From the NCBI GenBank assembly GCA_020086605.1, contig JACBWW010000020.1:12001332-12065331 (forward strand): a stretch of DNA of 64,000 nt, written 5' to 3'. The notes under the pieces are model-generated. The model was not told the origin of the DNA and did not search any database. It was given only the letters and a program-made list of their open reading frames with translations. Within the stretch, counting starts at the first letter, position 1; each line of letters begins with the position of its first letter. The position numbers were made by a program, and so were the translations under genes. This DNA comes from Lanius collurio (taxonomy: Eukaryota; Chordata; Aves; Passeriformes; Laniidae). Positions 9,101-23,493 of this stretch are shown piece after piece.

Positions 9101-12100
9101 CACTAGGTAGGAAAAACATGGGCTGCATTCATATGGACTGTACACTGAGTGGAAAAACTAGACTTCAATCTGAAATAAGATAATTTCTCTAAATATCATT
9201 AAGTAGCCAGAAGCTGCTGCAGGCAAACTGCTGTCTGCATCCAGGAAATATAGCTGGTTTTCAGTTCACTAAACCTTTTTATTTAAAAATGTTTATAATT
9301 TTTAGCAAATTTAAAAAAAAAAATTAAGAAAACAGAAAACTACATGGTATTGCAGGCTGTCCTGGAAAAAAATAAGTGAACATGATGTTGTATTCTTCTG
9401 CTGGTCTCAAGGAAGATCATTCAGCAGAGTCAGTCAATACGACCAAAATGTGCAGTTATAAAAACTACAAAAAGACTTCCATGCCCATGACAGGAGGTAA
9501 TTCAACTAGCTGTCTGGCAGTAAAGGTTGTTTACCAGGTTTTGGATTCCTAATTGGGTGCCTAGCTTGCTAAGTAGCAGCTGGTCTTTAATTAGTTGAAA
9601 AATTATTATCACTAAAAGTTGCCATAAAAAGAAAGAGAACAATATAATTAAAGCGTTAGAATCCATATGGTGGGATATGTATCTTCACTTGTCAATAGCT
9701 GTTTTTTCTCTCTTTTCCACTCAGCATTAATAAGGAAAAACTGTTCATTTGCCAAAAAGTTCTCCTTTTTTAATTTGAACTAAAAGTAACATTAAATAAG
9801 AAATGTGCTGAAACACCGTACATAGTGTAATGTTTCTCTTTGACTGTGAAGTTATTCAAGAAGCTATTTTCCACAGGGGTGAGTTAGGATTGATGAGTCA
9901 CCCTTGCCAGCACACCTAATCGTGGCAGGACATCATTATCTCACCTTCATTCATTATTTATAAAGTAAAACTAGATGAAAACCTCTTTGCATGTTAGGCT
10001 TAGCAAAACACAAATTTTATGCCTGTGATGTATTAAATATGACCATAGCCTGAATGCACATTACAATCTGCTACTGGAAATTTGCACTATAATTGCCTGA
10101 AAATATTTTATACACCGCTTTCTCTAGTGGTTTACAGACCTTCTCTGCACTTCAGGATTATTTACCTAATGTATGTGGAATGATGAGACTACATGTAAAG
10201 CAATAGGCTGTTAATATAAGTAATAAGTCTAGGTATAATTTTTCTAAAATATTTTAAACACCTCTGCCATAATTTTTAATATTTATTATAGAGTTAACAC
10301 TGTTTTTATACTTACTGTACTTACTGATTTTGTCAAGGGGAAAGGAGTAAGAAAATATTACTTAGTTTTGTAATAGCTGAATCGTCTCCAGTCCAAAACC
10401 TGGCAGAATCAACTTGTTCATTCACCATCCATTTTTTGGTGGAGAAATTTGCCAGTTGGGAAAGGTATTTCCTTGTAACAGTGGTGCAGTATTAAAGGAA
10501 AAAACATAAAAAGAAAGCACACTCTGTTTAGTGTCCAGGTTAGCGATGGAAAATGGATAAAATCTACATTGCTTATATTAGTGGTGTATGACCTCCACTT
10601 ATCTGCATCTGTTATTGTTTAAATAAGAGCAGAGAAATCTAGGAAATGAAATTATCTTCTGCACTACAGGAGTAGATTGCCAGTATTCCAAGTCTAGATA
10701 ATCTTTCTCATGCGAAAGCAAAACCTGGACATTCAGCATAAAAGAAAGGAACTGTTTGAAAGTCGAAATTTCCCAGTGACTCAGTTATCCTGAACTCTCC
10801 CTGCAGCACAAAGTTGAGAAAATATGTTTTAAAATAGCCCTTCACCATAAAATTGATTGATTCTTGGCAGTAACTACATACAGTGGAAACAGCCTTTCAT
10901 AACTTTACATAAGCCTTTCTTTAAGGTTATGAATTTGCAGACTAAGTAGAAAATATACATCAGATAAGCAGCACAGAGCAACATGCATCAGCTTCAGTCC
11001 TTCACTGTAATGCCTTCCAAAAACCAAGTCATTATTTTTTCCCTGCTGAAGTAGTCTTTTCTATCTAGATTTCTCCATATTCAGACATCACTTGAGTTAG
11101 GACACTGCAAGGCACCACAAGAGATGAATGTGCTGTAAAGCAACTGTAACACAGTAAAAAATTGTAACATTCCATTTTCAAACACTTATCACCAGGTCTC
11201 CAAATTACATTGCTGAATGAAGAAAAAAGGTTTATCTAGGAGTTCCATTAAATTTTTCTCTTGAGCTGATGTTAATAGGATGCTAGTAATTTTCTTTAAG
11301 TTAAGATACAAATATTTTTCTTGTTGAACATGAATTTAACACTTCTATGCATACAAAAAAGGTTTGATTTCATTTTGGTACATGGGGATGATATTGGACT
11401 TTCATTAAGATTTAAGGTTTGATCTATTCCAATTTACATTTTTGAAGAAAACAGCTTGAAAGTGGAAACTTCTGGCAAATTCCTAAATATATTTTTCATT
11501 AAACTTTTGATATTAATTTATAATTCAAAGACTACTGAAATAATTCTGTGTTCAACTACTAACTGATTAATGGTTCTATAATACTTTAAAACAGGACTTA
11601 ACACTCATGGAGAACTGAGACAAAATTTAAAAAATATTTCAGAAACAGCCACTGCCTTTTACAGGCAGGGCAATTTGTGTGGGGGTGGTGGTGTTTGAGT
11701 TAATATATTTAGCTCTTCTCCATTACTGCATTAATGATGGTTAACATTTTTTTCTATCTCCCTCTCACCTCTACGGAATGAAAAGCCTGGGTTGCATTCT
11801 TGACTCATTGTGTGGTGAAGAACTTCAAGAAACTATAAAAGGAAAGTGAAGGCACTTGTCTCTCATCCCAGCATTGCTATTTGAAAAATATCACTATTAA
11901 TGTTTGAGCCCCATAATGTTCCCAGCAATGTTTTGGTAACTGAGGTGAGTGACCCCTTCCCAGTCTGCGTAGAGAAGAGAGGTCCTAATTTAATCTGACA
12001 CTAGAAGTGGGTCAGTGGGACTGAAGGAACCTCTCTCCCTGTAATTCTAGGAACCATGGAAAGGGAGAACCTGAAGAAAGGGGAAAAATGGAGCCAGTCA

Positions 12101-15100
12101 TGAAGGCCAAGTTGGCATTCCACAACTGTGCAATCCACTTGGCTTCAACAGCAAACCTGCTATCAGCTTAACCACAAGGCAACGACAGCAGCTTCGAAAT
12201 GTATTTAATACACACACGCATAGCAACTAACAGCAGCAGACGGGCCATTAGCATTAGAGAAATAATTGATGAACTGCAAAGAGAAGTGCCATGACTAAAT
12301 AATTTCATTCAAAATGTATACGTACAAGCCCAAAAGTGTATGTGTCACCAGTCTGCCAGACAACCATTTTCTTCAAGTTTATAATAGACATGTAATAGCG
12401 GTCTGCCATTTATTTACACTTACAGACAACTTTGTTGCAATCAAGACCCCATAAGTTTTCTTCCAATTAAGCTGAATCCATATTTATTTAAGTTTTTCTC
12501 TACTTTAAAATTCATTTCAGTTTAAATCTGTATCGACAAATGTATCAAAATAAGGCATCCTATTTGCCAGATTGCTGCATGGACCTAGATTCAACCTTCA
12601 TGTAATTTCCAGTGGCAGGTGATAAATGAAGAGGTGAAAAAAGAGAACTGGTATAGAATCCTGATGAGCAAGCCCTTTCTAACTTCAATCAGAAAAAATG
12701 AAGACTCTATTTGATTTCCATGAAACAGACTGTATATTACACGCAGCAGCTGGAAAAGAGCTTATTAAAAACGTAACTGTTAAAAGATGACACTCTTATG
12801 GTATCTATTTTCTATGAGGGCTGAGGCTACCTGACCTGGCTCAGTGAAAGTTCTTTAAACTCAATAAAGCTTACAAGGGAAGCAGGATTAAATACATAAT
12901 AACAGCAGCAAAATAATAAAGTGAGAAAACTTTATTTCTTTAATCACAGTTATCAAATACAATAATAGTAAGCCAGCATTCTGCACCACAGAGTAGACAA
13001 TGGTGCAAAAGATCTTAAAAAATAAATTTTTGATTCTCTAATCTAAAACAAAAATCTGGCTAGTGAGCTGATATTTCATTCCCTGGAAAATCAGCCCATA
13101 CTTAAAACTAGAAAAGAAAAATGCTTCTTGGTAGAGTCCCTCAATATAATTTCAACAAGCTAAAAAAAATTAATATTTGTACTTCATAATTTCACTAGAT
13201 ATTATAAGTGTGGACAACTTTTGCCTCGATAAGTAGTGACAAAGACCATTGGCAAGACATTTAGATATTAAGAACATAATCAGTTTAGAGATGTGTATTT
13301 GTAAAACAGTCTAATACGTATCAGTTGAAAATTCTGCAATCTATTATTCTCTAGACTGCTTTGGTATGGGAAAACAAAAAAAAAGAACCTACTTGATCTC
13401 TTTGCTCTGTAGAATTTTCTCATTGTTTCTGGGTTTTATGCTTCAACAAGGTGAGCTGCAAGGTAGATTCTTCCCTTACAGCTCCAAGTAAATGCAAAGT
13501 TCTGAGATCCAAAGACAACAAGGGGCAAAAATAAGCAATTTATAACAGCTTGCTTACATTATTCAGCATGTGGCATATAAGCATACAGTATTTACAAGAC
13601 TCATTTTACATGCACATTAATTATAGAAAATTAGAGACACCAAGAGAGCACCATTAAGCATCGATTAGACACTAAGAACAAGAATGCTGGCAGTGCTAGT
13701 AATGAGAAACCCAGATTACTTCCAAAGGGAAGGCAGTTCATTAATATTTTGCTTCTCAACAGTTCAATTATAACATGCCTAATGTACTGGACATTAACCT
13801 TTGGAGACTTGAATCAAACTGTAGATCAGAGTGAGATGACCTTACTCATTTCTTGAAGATGCAGATGCAACTTCCTGGGGAACTTTTACTGCTGTCAAAC
13901 CAGCACCTTATTCTGAAACCTCTTTTAAGTAACACTTCTCCTTTACCTGGAAATGTTTAGGACAACACCAAATAAATTGATGAGAAATTTTTTTCTTCCA
14001 CTGGAATCTGGAGTTCCACAACTGAAAATAAAGTGTACACAAATATCAGGGAACACAAAAACAAGAATTTGGTCTTAAAAAGGAGCATAAAAAGTGGTAA
14101 CATCTCTTTTTTCAATTGTGTAAAATCTAAGGCATGCTGAATGGGTAGGTGCCAGCCTCCATGGTAAAGCTTTCTCATGGTTCAGTTAATTGTGAATTAA
14201 CTTAACTGATTGTGAAAGAAATTAAAAATTACTTTTAAAATATAAATCTAGCTTGTTTCTGGAAATCTATCGCAAAAGGTTCTTCTGATTCTGGGAAAGA
14301 AAACAGTTTCTAGTGTACACATTAGTTCAAAAGTTATTGAAAGCAGATGGTGACGTGAACTCTACACTCTTAATAAACCATAGTTATTGTCTGAAATATC
14401 ATATATAAATAGAAATGTTCATGAGACATTGTTTTACTCAGAATAAAGCCTATATAATTTTGCTTGCATTCAGAATTTTTTACTCCTGTTGGCCTACTAG
14501 ACATTTTATTTTGATAATAAAAATATAGTAGGAGAAAGTAAGTAATTTTTGCAATCTAAGTAGCATATAAACTGACCTTCTGTTTAAGACCTAATCATAA
14601 ATACAGCTGCATTCTTCACTGTGCAATTTCTTTTCACGGTTCATTAATTGCAAAGAGAGAACTTGAATGGTAAGTTTGCAGTTTTATGATAGGGTCCTGT
14701 ATGGCCATGAGGGAAGGATCTACTTTTATGTGTTCTTCTCACTAATGATACATCAGGGAATAGAAAGGTGAATACCAAGAGCTAAGAAGCTGAAAACATT
14801 TATAAAAAGAGGCAGTATACAGCATACTGTATGTTTGGAGGCAACAGACCTGTCTTTAATTTTTACTACTTATTTTTCATCTCTGAACAGCTGACAACAG
14901 GCAAGGATAAAGATTCTCGTTGTAATAACAAGGGAGCATGACTGCACCAGACAACAATCTGGCCGCTCTTTATTTAACAAATGAAAAAAAAGTATTTAAA
15001 GGTGTTGAAAATGGAGATGTTAGAAAGGGTGAAATAAGGTATATACAACAACAGTGCTTATCTACTCATTGCTTTTGCTTTGTGCAATCAGGAAAAAAAT

Positions 15101-18100
15101 TGAGTGCTGTGCCTGTCTATTAAAATGTCTGCTTAAAAAGCCCAAACAAAAACTTGAAAGTAAAACTTGAATGCATGATGGTAGTTGATTTGTAAAATAT
15201 CTTTGATTCACTTTTTAATTGTAATGAAGGTTTTTCTGTGAAAGCCAAATTGATATAAGAGCATCATCAAAAAAGGTTATCAATGGGTAATACATGAGAT
15301 GGTTTAACATTTTCTGGTTTGTTACACACCTTCATACATACCAGGTTATGTCTACCAGAGACACAATATTTCACTGCATGACATGCTTGATTAGCCAAAA
15401 AAAACCAAATCACATCAAACCTCCAGTATCTGTGATGATGAAGGTTCTATTTAAGGTAAACATTCAAAAGGAGAATTCACTCTAAAACTATTATAACTAA
15501 TGAAAATCTGGACAAAAATGTAGACAAAAAATTTTGTCCATTTAAAACATGGATGCTCATTTCAGAATACATCAAGAAAAGAAATTAGGTTAGTTCCACA
15601 AAAAACAATTATTTGGCTATAGATTTCATTAGTCTCTCTCAAAGAGCCCAGAGTGGCAATAAACCAATAACTCCAAAAAACCCCCCACTTTCTAATAAGA
15701 TATGTTTTTGATATTGCTCAAGAGTACAAGTCTCAGGTACAGCTCAGAGCATATGCTCAAAAAATGGAAAATCACTGTGTTCTTTACAGAACTACAGTGT
15801 CCACAAGCTGGAAGAGAATTAAAGTCCTAAATTCCTTGAACTGCCTCAGGATTTCTACAATAACTGAAATAAAAACTTGATGAAACCAGCTAGACAACAT
15901 TCACCTTTGAAGTCCTCAGCAAGACACAGGCACATTTTCTTGCCAATGAATTCTGACATCAAGTCAAGTAATTTGAAACATTTGCTCGATTGCTATAACC
16001 CATCTGATGGAAACAGAATTATTCTAAGGCAAATAACTTCCACCTACTGCAAAACTGATTTGAACTGCAGCATGGGTGTCCTCCCTCTGTTTTGTTAAAT
16101 GGCTCTCTCAATAAAGGAAGCTTTTGCAAATATTTTAAAGAGCCAGGTTATTTCAGGGGTTTTTTTTGTAATAGAATTTTCATGATGAATTTTTGGCTGT
16201 ACTTTTGGAATTCCAAGTTAGTATCTTTTCTTGAAAACCAAGTAGTCTGGAGAAAGAGGAGATGGCTGCAAGAGACTCGGCTGGAGATAAATAAACTGCT
16301 AACTGCAGAAACATCAGATTTCCTGCAACTAATTTTTCATCACTGGCCATAACACATCAACATTGCATTACTTAAGTAAACAACATATTCAGGGCTGTTG
16401 AATCTCAATAGCAATATTTTATGTAATACTGTCAGGTTATTTTTACAAACACCAAGAGTAAATGGTAAATAATGTAAATTTGTATTTTTTATTAATTCAG
16501 TCATAGGTGAATTGGATTTTTTCATAAGTGACATTTAAAAAGATCAATAATCATCACAAGATATGAATTTAGCCCAGAAGTACTGTTCAGTGAGAACTAA
16601 AAAACTTAATGCTGCTATGATGCAGCTACTATTTAAGAAAGCAAACCTTAATAAAAGGTCTTTTAAGAAAATTACCTTTAGTATCTTTTTTTTTGTATCA
16701 AGATTTATGTTGTGAAAAATAAGTTTTCTAAATTAAACTTGGCTACTAATACTGAGAATTCACAGAAAGCTCAAGCTATTTAGAACTTTTCTCTAAAATC
16801 TGAAAGGAAAATACCAACGAAGATGCATTTGCTATTTAATAAGTAAAACCACAAACTTTCTTAAACTAACGGTCAGATTTTTGCTATTTTAGAGATACTT
16901 CATACTTGGCTTTCTGTATTCTAGTTTTTAGAACAGATCCTATGCAAACATTTTCAAACCTCATTTACCTGGCCCAGGTGTGCTATATAAGACCAAGAAG
17001 TGATGCAAAGAGAACTAATCCAACTATCTACAGGTTATGGACAAAATGTACTGTTGCTCTATTCAGTGATTTAACCAAGATTCCAAGACATAATCCTACA
17101 TGAAATGTTAGTAATCTCTCATGAAACTTCATTTCCCCTGGAAGGAAAGCCTGCAAGGATCCTCACATGAAAGATGTTCTACCTGTAACAGCTTAGGAAG
17201 ACCTCAAAACTCTTGTATGCAGTTAAAAATATTTATCATCCGATGAGCTTTAACAGTTCCAATATGTAGGATGAGTAAACAGTGGGAAAAAGAGACAGTC
17301 CAAAAGTTAATGAAAGTGCTGGGCACCCATCAAAAGCACAAACTATTAAGACACAATAAACTAAAGGTTAAGGGCTATTTGAAGAAATCATATTTCAAAC
17401 ATGCTGTAATTTAAATAGATATATAAACCAAGATAGTAGAATACAAAGAAATTATCTGCTTTTAAATGAAACATATTGTAAATGTAGGTGGAGAAAAAAC
17501 GATGTATAAAACTCATACATGGAGCAAATCTCAACCTATTAGTTCTTAAACTGTTTGCAGTACTGGACAAACTAATGCTAATTAAATTTTGAAAGAAAAT
17601 ACTGTTTATGTAGCCAAAGGCATAATTTGCATGTAACTGAGTTATTACCAGGCACAACAAGTATTATAGGATCATTAAGGAACTGACCTAAAATAATTTT
17701 AAAAGGCAAAGAGAGTACTTTTGTTTTAGTTTGCCTTCTGATTTGCTGAGGACTCAAAACCTAACTGTGTAGAAGATCTTCAGAGGCCTTTATAGGAATG
17801 GGTTACAGAACCTTGAAAAACCTATTGGCCAACATCTAAACTTCTCTCTGTTACTTCTATGAAATCCCCTTCTCTAAGGTAGCACTGAGAAGATCTCTAC
17901 CAGGACTTAAGAAAAAGGTTAAGGCAACCTTGACATGATGGTCTTGACATAATGCACATACTATCTGCAAACAGAGGCAGAAAAAATATTCAGAGATGTC
18001 ATGGGATCTAAATAGAAATGATGGTCAAATTTGAATCATAAATTAGACCAGAGTGGGAGGGTATATAAAACACCTTAAAGATTAGGATGTTCCAGAGTCT

Positions 18101-20280
18101 AAGACACAGAACAGGGTCTTGAGCAGAAAGAGGCAGGGCTCAATAGGGTCAGGCAGACTAAGAAAATTCTGAACTGCAGTGAAAGTACAGATAAGCAGGA
18201 AGATACAATTGTCTACTGCAGCTGTGGTATTAACAACCACATCCTTCTTTCTCATCAGAACCACAGATCATCATGAATTTCTAGTGAAAGATGAGTGGCA
18301 AAACATAACAAGAATATTCTCCAAAAAATTTCAGCAAAGACAGTAACTAGACCATTAAGCTACAGCAGTAGTAACAGCAAAAATAGCAGGACTGTTTTTC
18401 CCCTTAACTGAGCTGCAGATGGAACCCATTTTCAGCAGAGCTGCAAGCAAAGCAGTGCAATGTCCAAACTGACTGTGAACCACTGAAAAAACTTTGAGAG
18501 GCTTTCTGCCTTTTTATATAGAACAGTTGAGTTGCAAAAAACAATGAGTTTGACAAATATTACATTTTTTGACAGCACAGATAATCTCTCCACTGGTTCA
18601 GAAGCAGGAATACCGCATCAAAGAATTCTGAATCTTCCCAGGCAACCTTGCCACAATTGGCTCAGTTTTGCAAGTTAGTACATATTTTGCAAACAATTCA
18701 ACTTGGAATACATTCAATCTGTCCATCAAGGTAGTCAGTTTCTACCCCACACATACATAGTTCAGGTTTCCCAATGTAACTTACTGGAAGCACAATTTCT
18801 TTTAAGTAGCCCTGATCAAAAGAATTTTTTTAGAGCTCAGAACAGGGACTTGAGTCAGTACTTTTTTTTCTATTTTTTTTTTCTTTTTCTTTTTTTTTTT
18901 TTTTTTTTTTTGGAGTTTCCCTTTGGACTAAAGCAGAATTGAAGCTGTTCTAATTCAGATTCAAGCAAAGTCTGACAGTTGACTCTCCCACTGAAACAGA
19001 CTGCACTGGAAAACAGGATATTAAAATCAGAGTTGGTATAACAGGGTAGGCCTATAACAAACTGTCACAGCCACTGAGAGGTGCACTCCTTACTTCCTTA
19101 ATCCTGCAGGCACCACATCCATCCCCAGAAGAGGATGTAAATTTTTTCTTAGACTTCTTAATCTGGAATTTGAGCTGTAGAAGTAGTGGTAACCTGGCAG
19201 CACTCATAGGAACACAACTTGTGCCAGCACTGTATCAGGGAAGAGAAAAATCATAGTAGTGAGATAAAATTCCTGTAACTTTCACCCTCAGATAAACCTG
19301 TATCTCCAGAGCCATCCAAAACTATCCCAAAACATGACAGCAAAAGGCACCCCAGGGGTGCCTCTGGCAGACAGAACTGGAGGCATCCTAACAACTTGCC
19401 TTAGGCAGAACAGCCCAGAGCTCTTCCCAGGGGAAAAAAACAAAAATCAACCATATGGCCAAACCTTCCCCATTAACTGAAGAAATCTTTAGGGACATCC
19501 TTTCCCCACTGGACAGATTATTGGATAACATTTGCAAAACCTTTTAATGCAAAAATTGCATCTCAACCTGACTCACAGGAAAGGTAAGGTCTGCATGACC
19601 ACACTGTAGATCTCAGCTGGTGAAATCGACTCCACACTAAAGCAGTCTCTGCTGAGGCACAAAACCTATTAGTCAGACTGCTCTTTTGAACTGGCATACC
19701 AAAATAGTACCTCAGAAAGAGATCTGTTTCAAAGAAAAATTCTAAAATAGCAGACAATATCCAGCTAAAGCAAAAAAAAAGAAAATAAAGAATCTAGTTT
19801 GTATTTCATTTTGGGTTTTCATTGTTTCCCTCACCCATCCTAATTAATGTGAAAAAATACAAACAGAAAACAGGCATTATGTTAAACAATATAAACACTG
19901 GGTACATGTCACCTTTACACCTACCTATCACAGTTGCAGAAGTGTAACAAGGTAATGATGAACTTGAGATTTACTATGATTTATTAAGATATTAATCTTA
20001 GTCTTCTCACTGTTATATGTTCATACATAAAATATTGGTCTCCCATTTAACTTCATTTTGCAGATGAGAAAGTAAGCTCTTACCAGGTTATTCAACAACT
20101 TTTATATGGGCAGACAGAATTTTTTTTTTAAGATTCCAAATGATTTTTTTTTCCTGAAAAAATCCATCACCTGGTTCTGAGAAATAGCATTTATTCAAAA
20201 AATTACAATTCTCTGAAAATTACTTTACCAGTCCTCAACATGGCACAGGAACAACAAAAGATCAGCAGCCATTAAGATAT
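6112..20280. other. Long gene-free AT-rich stretch 3' of ARAP2
   Basis: No coding exon, RNA gene or clear retrotransposon is recognisable here. All ORFs are under 105 codons and show no family features. Between about 9.5 and 13.8 kb the sequence lacks recognisable repeats and could contain conserved noncoding elements, which cannot be judged from one sequence. A pyrimidine tract lies at 18861-18911. Confidence 0.55.
18861..18911 (+). repeat. Poly(T) tract
   Basis: Fifty-one bases are nearly all T with three C and one A interruptions. On the minus strand it is a poly(A) run, possibly a retroposed tail. No recognisable source sequence precedes it. Confidence 0.8.
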
Positions 20281-23142
20281 TGAAACAAACCACATTTATT
20301 CTGCAGGGCTTAGATCAGTCTGAAACGTGTAGTGCAACAATAATACATCAGATGAACAGTCCAAAACTTTGATACCTATTTAAAATAATTATTTGCAAAT
20401 TTAATTTCTACTTCCCCAAACAAGTGTTACGTGTTTTAACACTCTCACCATTCAGTGTGCCTCTGTGAATGTGCACATAAATGTATGTGCATCTTTGTGT
20501 GTTTGTGTATGTATACATACAACCCCAAATTTAAACACTTTTTTTTAAACATCTTCTTGATTTTTATGGCCTGTCAGCAGCAGTTCTACAGATAGTTTAT
20601 CTGTGGTATGGTTTTGAAATAGAGCAAGTGTTTCTGTAGTCCTTAGAACCAATAAAAATACACAAAGCCTTTTCTTCATGGATATTCACTTCAATGCACA
20701 AAATCCTTCCACTGCTCCATTTATTCCATTAGTGTAGTGGCTTAAATGATGCATGAGGCTTTCAGCAGTGAAGTGAATGTCATTTTTAAGGACCCAATAA
20801 AAAGATAAACAATATAGGAACCATAACTCAATACTGAAAAATATCTGCAAATAAAAGTACAACTGCAAATAGTACATTCAGGTCCAGCCTGACAGAAGAT
20901 AAAGTAATTTCTCCTGCTGGCATTAGGCCCCAATTCAAATCAGCATTTAAGAAAGTGTTTATTAAAATTAAGCACCAGCTTTAATAAATACAATTTAAGT
21001 TCAGGCTGATATGCTTTCTTGAGACAGGGCCTCAGTAATTAGAAGAGGCTTGGTTGCAAAGTGAAGGTAGTAAAACAGTCAATAGTGGACAGGGAAAATT
21101 AAAATCTATAGACTTTTTTCAATTTTAAAAACTTGTCAAATAAGGTAAGTGCAAAGTCTAAAAGACTAGGCTTGCTTTGTCAGTGCTACATTGCAGAATA
21201 ATAAATACAACTATAAAATATTTGAGTTTGATCTCATTTCCTCTGTACTTCCTAGCAGAGTTGCCAGATACTTTATTTGAGTCACCTGCCTAATTTCTTC
21301 AATCAAACAAATTATTTTTCCAATTAAGCTGCTCAATGCAATCAGGAATAGAAGTAAATGGTGTGAGAATGTTATGGCACCTGCGACTACCAAAAATAGA
21401 AGAGGGAATAAGTGAGCATACTGCTTCTGTGTTTCCTCTCTTCTACCTTAGGAGATCTGGCCAATTCCAATCAAACACTAAAGGCATCAGTAAGTTCTTA
21501 AAAGGCTGGTGAAAATCTGTGGCAGTGTTGGCTAGTCAGATCACAAAAGGGACAGCAGCAAAAACAAGCAGATGCTCTTATTAGTGCCTCTGTTGAAGCA
21601 AAGGTGCCATGTGAGCTCATTAGTGCTCTCATCTGTTGGTCCTGCTGCTCAACCAGACAGCATCTACAACACCTGGAAACAGCCTCAGCACAGCAGTGCC
21701 TCTTGCCCATCCAGCTGTTATGCAACCAAGTAAAAATGGATACACAGATACACCATGAGATAAGACGGCAGCAATCCCAAGGCATAAGTGATAACATCTA
21801 AAATACAAATGAAAATAATTTCATTCCTTGAATAGGTTGTTTGTTTTTTTAAGAGCAACGCTGATTTTTAAATTTAAGGGAACTCTGGGCCTAAAAATCA
21901 AAATAGCTGTACTGTTCTACATCACATACCTTCAGGAACTGCTGCCTACATACTCAGAAGGCAGGAAGTGAGGCTGTTCTCCAACACTGGGACCTGTCCT
22001 CACACTCAGAAGAGAAGAGCTACAGTTGTAGAACAAGTATTTCCTAGTCCCTGCAAACAGAATACCATTCATCTTTGTCCTCATGGTACAGAGAGGGGTA
22101 AATCTCTTCCCCCATTTAGGATTTGGCACTTCTTAATTGAGTGTGTTCATACCATTCTGATTTGTTTGTGTGGGGACCATTTTCTCTTAAAGGAAATAAT
22201 TTCTCATTTAAATACTAAATACTCATGGGAGATCAGCAACTTTGTTAGCACCAAGCAAGCTCTATGCAAACAGCAACAGTAAAGCCTGCCTTTGTCACCC
22301 TGAGCTAACTAAGGCCTGTTTAGAAAACAGCCCATTGAGCACAGAGATGATGCTGTTCTTCCATTTCATGTACCCTTTAAAATTAGATGCTGCTTTGAAG
22401 GCTTCTTTTGTCCTCCTCAACAGTCTCATTACTTAGATGTCATAATCAGATGTACACCATAGAGACATAGTTTCAAGGTACAAGAATTAATACATTGTGT
22501 CAGCTACTACATTTATCTCCCTTTTGATTCTTTCACATGATACCTTGGCAGCAGACAATTTTATGGAAGCAAATACTAATTTTATCCTTAAATAAAAACA
22601 AAACAAAACCACAAATAAAAACAAACAAACAAAAAACCCAACCAAAATCAGTTTCAAATCAGATGTTACTAATTTTTTCAGTGTTAAACAATTAAAAATA
22701 TTGTAGGCCAATAGTATGAATTTCAGAGTATATCTTGTCTTTCAAAGATCTCTCTCCAGTATTTACAAGGTAGTATAGAGTAAAAACAGAGCAAAAACTT
22801 TTGACAGTTCTTAGAACCCCTATATCAAACAAAATCTGAAACAAACAACAACAAAAAAAAATTGACAAAACCCTGGTGTCCTTGCACTGCACAGAAAACC
22901 TTTCCAACTTCAGGAGTTTTACATAATCAGCTCTCCCAGTTCAGTCTTAAATTATAACATAGGGCATACATATACACAAAATCAGTAGCTGCATATAAAC
23001 AAACATACTTCGTCTGCACTGTACAAATTACACACATCAAAACAGACTACTTTTGAACAGAAAATATACACACAAGAATATATATATATGTATACAACAT
23101 AAGAAAATATATATGTAAATATTACACTTCAGGCACAGGAAA
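20281..23142 (-). other. Probable 3' UTR of ARAP2
   Basis: This follows the ARAP2 stop codon on the minus strand without any sign of another gene. Minus-strand AATAAA hexamers lie at 21272-21277, 20958-20963 and 20295-20300. The last is followed by T/G-rich sequence, as expected downstream of a cleavage site. The true end cannot be decided from sequence alone. Confidence 0.4.
23070..23125. repeat. TA/CA-rich microsatellite-like stretch
   Basis: Short runs of TATATA and ATACAC recur here just past the ARAP2 stop codon, with no perfect unit. It lies in the presumed 3' UTR. Confidence 0.5.
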
Positions 23143-23493
23143 TCAGCTGGAGGTTTCATGAAGTGCTCTGTTCTTCTGCAGCACTGTATTTAGTTCCTGA
23201 AGCACATCTGATGGCAATTTGCTATCTAATTCCAAAGTAGTTTTGTTTGTTTTGTTTTTATTTTTCTTCAGTGTCTTATGTGGTCTTTGGTGTAGTTCAG
23301 ACATCCCCGAGCTTGCATCATCCTCAGAAATCAAGTTTCGATGTGGTTTTGCATGATTTCGCACTTTCTCCTCCTTTCTTTCCAAACATTGTGCCACAAT
23401 AGATGCTTTTTCTTTCAAGTTTTTTCTTTCTTCCAGAAGTTCATTATCATGATGTTCACCAAATCTTGATTTTCCAGTTTGTAGTTCTATATT
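23143..23493 (-). CDS. ARAP2 terminal coding exon
   Basis: It encodes the last 116 residues and a TGA at 23143-23145. It is a polar, Lys/Glu/Arg-rich tail with [20 protein letters not shown] near its start and [19 protein letters not shown] near its end, ending in HETSS. The start follows phase 0 of the previous exon, with a pyrimidine-rich tract and GGTAAG as acceptor. A competing AG lies 7 bases further in but breaks the frame. No known domain; the two Leu-rich segments look helical. Confidence 0.88.
   Translation of the reverse strand, partial: NIELQTGKSRFGEHHDNELLEERKNLKEKASIVAQCLERKEEKVRNHAKPHRNLISEDDASSGMSELHQRPHKTLKKNKNKTNKTTLELDSKLPSDVLQELNTVLQKNRALHETSS

Noticed and set aside
18703..18942. 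79-codon plus-strand ORF
   Set aside because: Its C-terminal half is the translation of a poly(T) tract.
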